This document shows positions 21,909-22,769 of a stretch of 22,769 nucleotides of DNA, one piece after another. The notes under the pieces were generated by a model. That model did not search any database and was not told the origin of the DNA. It saw only the letters and a program-made list of their open reading frames with translations. This DNA comes from Rhodocyclaceae bacterium. GTDB taxonomy: Bacteria; Pseudomonadota; Gammaproteobacteria; Burkholderiales; Rhodocyclaceae. The stretch covers positions 1 to 22,769 of the forward strand of contig JAFSWK010000229.1 of the NCBI GenBank assembly GCA_017444505.1. Reading direction: 5' to 3'. Made by a program: the position numbers and the translations under genes. How positions within the stretch are numbered: position 1 is the first letter of the stretch; each line of letters opens with the position of its first letter.

Positions 21909-22769
21909 TTACGAAGCGGACGGCTTTTTCGGCGCGGGCGCGCCGGAGAGTTCCGGCACGGCCAGTACCACGCGCATTCCCAGCGACGACCCCAAGGCCA
22001 TGCCCGGCGAGGCGGCGCGAAGGATTTGCGTCACTGCCGCCCCGGAGGCCGCCGCAGCGGACGCATTTTTCGCCACCGGCGCCACATCCAGCGCGAGCTT
22101 GGCGGGCGCATCGGCTTCGGCAGGGGGGGCTGCCGCCGCTTCTTCCGCTTCAGCAGGCGCTTCTTCGGCAACAGCTTCTGCTTCCATTTCCGCCGCACCT
22201 TCTTCCGCTTCGACCGGCACTTCTTCCGCAACCGCTTCGGCTTCTACCGCTTCCGTCACTTCTTCTGCGACGGTTTTAGATTCAACTTCGGCGAGCGCCT
22301 CGGCTTCGACATCCGCAGCCGGTTCTTCCGCCACTTCTTCTGCGACGGCTTCAGATTCCATTTCTTCGTCTGCTTCCGCTTCACCATCGGCGACCGCTTC
22401 AACGTCTGCCGCCGCGTCTTCCGCAACAGCTTCCATTTCCGCTGTAGCTTCTTCCGCTTCGACCGGCACTTCTTCCGCAACGGTTTCAGATTCCATTTCG
22501 GCAACGGCTTCCGCTTCCGTCTCAACATCTGCCGCGGCTTCCATTTCCGCAATGGCATCCGCCTCAACGTCCGCAGAGGCTTCTTCCGCAGCGGCTTCAG
22601 GCTCAACTTCGGCGACGGTTTCAATGTCTGCCGCCGCTTCTTCCGTAATTTCTTCCGCAACCGCTTCCATTTCCGGCGCAGCTTCGGCTTCCATCGCAGC
22701 TTCTTCGGCGGGCATTTCTTCCGCTTCGACCGGCACTTCTTCCGCAACCGCTTCGGCTTCTGCCTCTTC
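21909..22769 (-). CDS. Ala/Glu/Val-rich acidic repeat protein, C-terminal part (cut by window edge)
   Basis: I do not recognise this protein. The frame is open from the window edge (22769) to the stop at 21909, at least 286 residues, and the N-terminus is missing. The visible part begins with about 220 residues of degenerate repeats built on VAEEVPVEAEE, EMEAEAVAEE and AAADVEAVA, almost devoid of lysine and aromatics and strongly acidic. It then turns into an Ala/Pro-rich, more neutral tail of about 65 residues (LALDVAPVAKNAS, then AVTQILRAASPGMALGSS, ending PAPKKPSAS). Such regions are usually helical or disordered spacers. GTG and ATG codons inside the repeats are not convincing starts, since the repeat pattern continues upstream of them. 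The facing terminator at 21861-21900 supports the 3' end. Confidence 0.7.
   Translation of the reverse strand, partial: EEAEAEAVAEEVPVEAEEMPAEEAAMEAEAAPEMEAVAEEITEEAAADIETVAEVEPEAAAEEASADVEADAIAEMEAAADVETEAEAVAEMESETVAEEVPVEAEEATAEMEAVAEDAAADVEAVADGEAEADEEMESEAVAEEVAEEPAADVEAEALAEVESKTVAEEVTEAVEAEAVAEEVPVEAEEGAAEMEAEAVAEEAPAEAEEAAAAPPAEADAPAKLALDVAPVAKNASAAAASGAAVTQILRAASPGMALGSSLGMRVVLAVPELSGAPAPKKPSAS
22200..22769 (-). repeat. Degenerate in-frame repeats, purine-rich on the coding strand
   Basis: A block reading ttcttccgcttcgaccggca on the plus strand recurs at 22200, 22449 and 22716, with cttcttccgcaac following in each copy. Spacings are 249 and 267 bases, both multiples of three, so the copies encode the same peptide (VPVEAEE preceded by VAEE). 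Shorter degenerate units fill the intervals. The coding strand is heavily GA-rich throughout. Confidence 0.8.

Noticed and set aside
22256..22747. Very lysine/arginine-rich minus-strand frame over the acidic repeat region
   Set aside because: It is the shifted reading of GAAGAAGC-type repeats. The Ala/Glu/Val frame is longer, continues to a stop next to a terminator, and has a structured tail. The basic frame has none of these.

Overview
The window is GC-rich, densely coded chromosomal DNA. It most resembles a betaproteobacterium, although no rRNA or species marker is present. The pointers are the lysA-lptM pair, ubiK next to comM, rdgB followed by hemW, a fused malic enzyme/phosphotransacetylase (maeB), a YbiT-type ABC-F protein, and a stand-alone ParA of the kind seen in beta- and gammaproteobacteria. 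I found no tRNA, rRNA, CRISPR, prophage or insertion sequence. Most genes are housekeeping.

Layout. 1-620 (minus): the 5' part of lysA and the overlapping lptM lipoprotein gene. 833-2293 (plus): a periplasmic Do-type serine protease closed by a strong terminator. 2362-5562 (plus): an alpha/beta hydrolase, an orphan HicB-like protein, ubiK and comM. 5715-9291 (plus): a two-gene signalling unit, a FIST-domain sensor followed one base later by a GAF-like/PAS/GGDEF/EAL protein. 9292-9624: a non-coding spacer with a terminator and several palindromes. 9625-12390 (minus): hemW, rdgB and a DHH-family phosphoesterase, apparently one operon. 12545-13927 (plus): an AGCS sodium:alanine/glycine symporter. 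13963-14730 (minus): a YdcF/ElyC-like membrane protein. 14856-16484 (plus): the ABC-F protein. 16485-16711: a second palindrome-rich spacer. 16712-17911 (minus): an MFS exporter. 17928-20246 (minus): maeB. 20432-21193 (plus): the ParA-like ATPase. 21340-21840 (plus): a glycine-zipper lipoprotein ending in a 15-bp terminator stem. 21909-22769 (minus): the C-terminal part of a long Ala/Glu/Val-rich repeat protein that runs off the window.

The most interesting unit is 5715-9291. FIST-domain proteins include the NosP haem/nitric-oxide sensors, whose genes often sit beside histidine kinases or c-di-GMP enzymes. Here the partner has a complete EAL phosphodiesterase site, while its GGDEF domain carries SGDEF and an Asn in place of a metal-binding Asp. 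It therefore looks like a phosphodiesterase with a regulatory GGDEF domain. The other items worth following are the two mosaic palindromic elements in the spacers at 9.4 and 16.6 kb, which share an identical 31-base block; the heptad-repeat tail of LptM; the HicB protein with neither toxin nor HTH; and the acidic repeat protein at the right edge.
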